A stretch of DNA of 5,933 nt from an uncultured Slackia sp. (lineage in GTDB: Bacteria > Actinomycetota > Coriobacteriia > Coriobacteriales > Eggerthellaceae), in NCBI GenBank assembly GCA_937895975.1, contig CALBLG010000232.1, positions 1-5,933 of the forward strand. Direction: 5' to 3'. The notes under the pieces were generated by a model, which was not told the DNA's origin, ran no database searches, and worked only from the letters and a program-made list of their open reading frames with translations. Position numbers and translations under genes: made by a program. This document shows positions 5,900 through 5,933 of this stretch, in pieces. Numbering within the stretch: position 1 is the stretch's first letter; each line of letters starts with the position of its first letter.

Positions 5900-5933
5900 C
5901 AGACCAAAATCCACAGTCACAAATCGGGATTTG

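Larger units (their letters stand above)
5792..5933. repeat. Dyad-rich non-coding element bounded by a 20-bp inverted repeat
   Basis: The 20-base arm at 5792-5811 has its exact reverse complement at 5914-5933, with 102 bp between. The right arm ends at the window edge, so the repeat may be longer. Each arm begins or ends with its own dyad: CAAATC-CC-GATTTG (5792-5805) and CAAATC-GG-GATTTG (5920-5933). Between the arms lie more small inverted repeats, listed separately. No frame here looks coding. Possible readings are a MITE-like or REP-like intergenic element, a structured RNA, or a cluster of protein sites. I cannot name it. Confidence 0.7.

Noticed and set aside
5792..5933. CRISPR array or tRNA in the dyad-rich tail
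   Set aside because: The repeats are inverted, not regularly spaced direct repeats, and no cloverleaf or T-loop motif is present.

Overview
The window is GC-rich, bacterial and chromosomal in character. Its genes have clear GGAGG-type ribosome binding sites. It holds three genes and no rRNA, tRNA, transposase or CRISPR array. The protein sequences and base composition suggest an actinobacterial lineage, perhaps the Coriobacteriia/Eggerthellaceae. That placement is an impression from the sequence, not the result of a search.

Layout from left to right. Positions 1-738 (minus) hold an IclR-family transcription regulator whose last few residues lie beyond the left edge. A short gap (739-882) carries its leader and the intrinsic terminator of the next gene. 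Positions 883-3720 (minus) hold ppk1, a polyphosphate kinase of 945 residues, which is about 250 longer than the usual PPK1. The extra length is mostly low-complexity Lys/Ala/Glu-rich tails. A 372-bp divergent intergenic region (3721-4092) carries a consensus TATAAT for ppk1, a perfect 12-bp palindrome in its leader and a 7-bp inverted repeat further upstream. Positions 4093-5751 (plus) hold a two-domain PPK2-type polyphosphate:AMP phosphotransferase (pap). Positions 5752-5933 are non-coding and packed with dyads, bracketed by a perfect 20-bp inverted repeat whose right arm ends exactly at the window edge.

The two divergent enzymes make a polyphosphate energy module. PPK1 reversibly moves the terminal phosphate of ATP onto polyphosphate. 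PAP uses polyphosphate to turn AMP into ADP, which PPK1 in reverse or adenylate kinase can raise to ATP. No exopolyphosphatase or phosphate transporter is in view. The IclR gene is separated from ppk1 by a terminator and probably belongs to the locus on its left.

The least explained parts are the dyad-rich element after pap and the tails of PPK1, including a Lys-rich N-terminus and a cationic-hydrophobic C-terminus (KKKGFFARLFGK). The enzymes themselves are known families. I see no clear new defence or mobile system.
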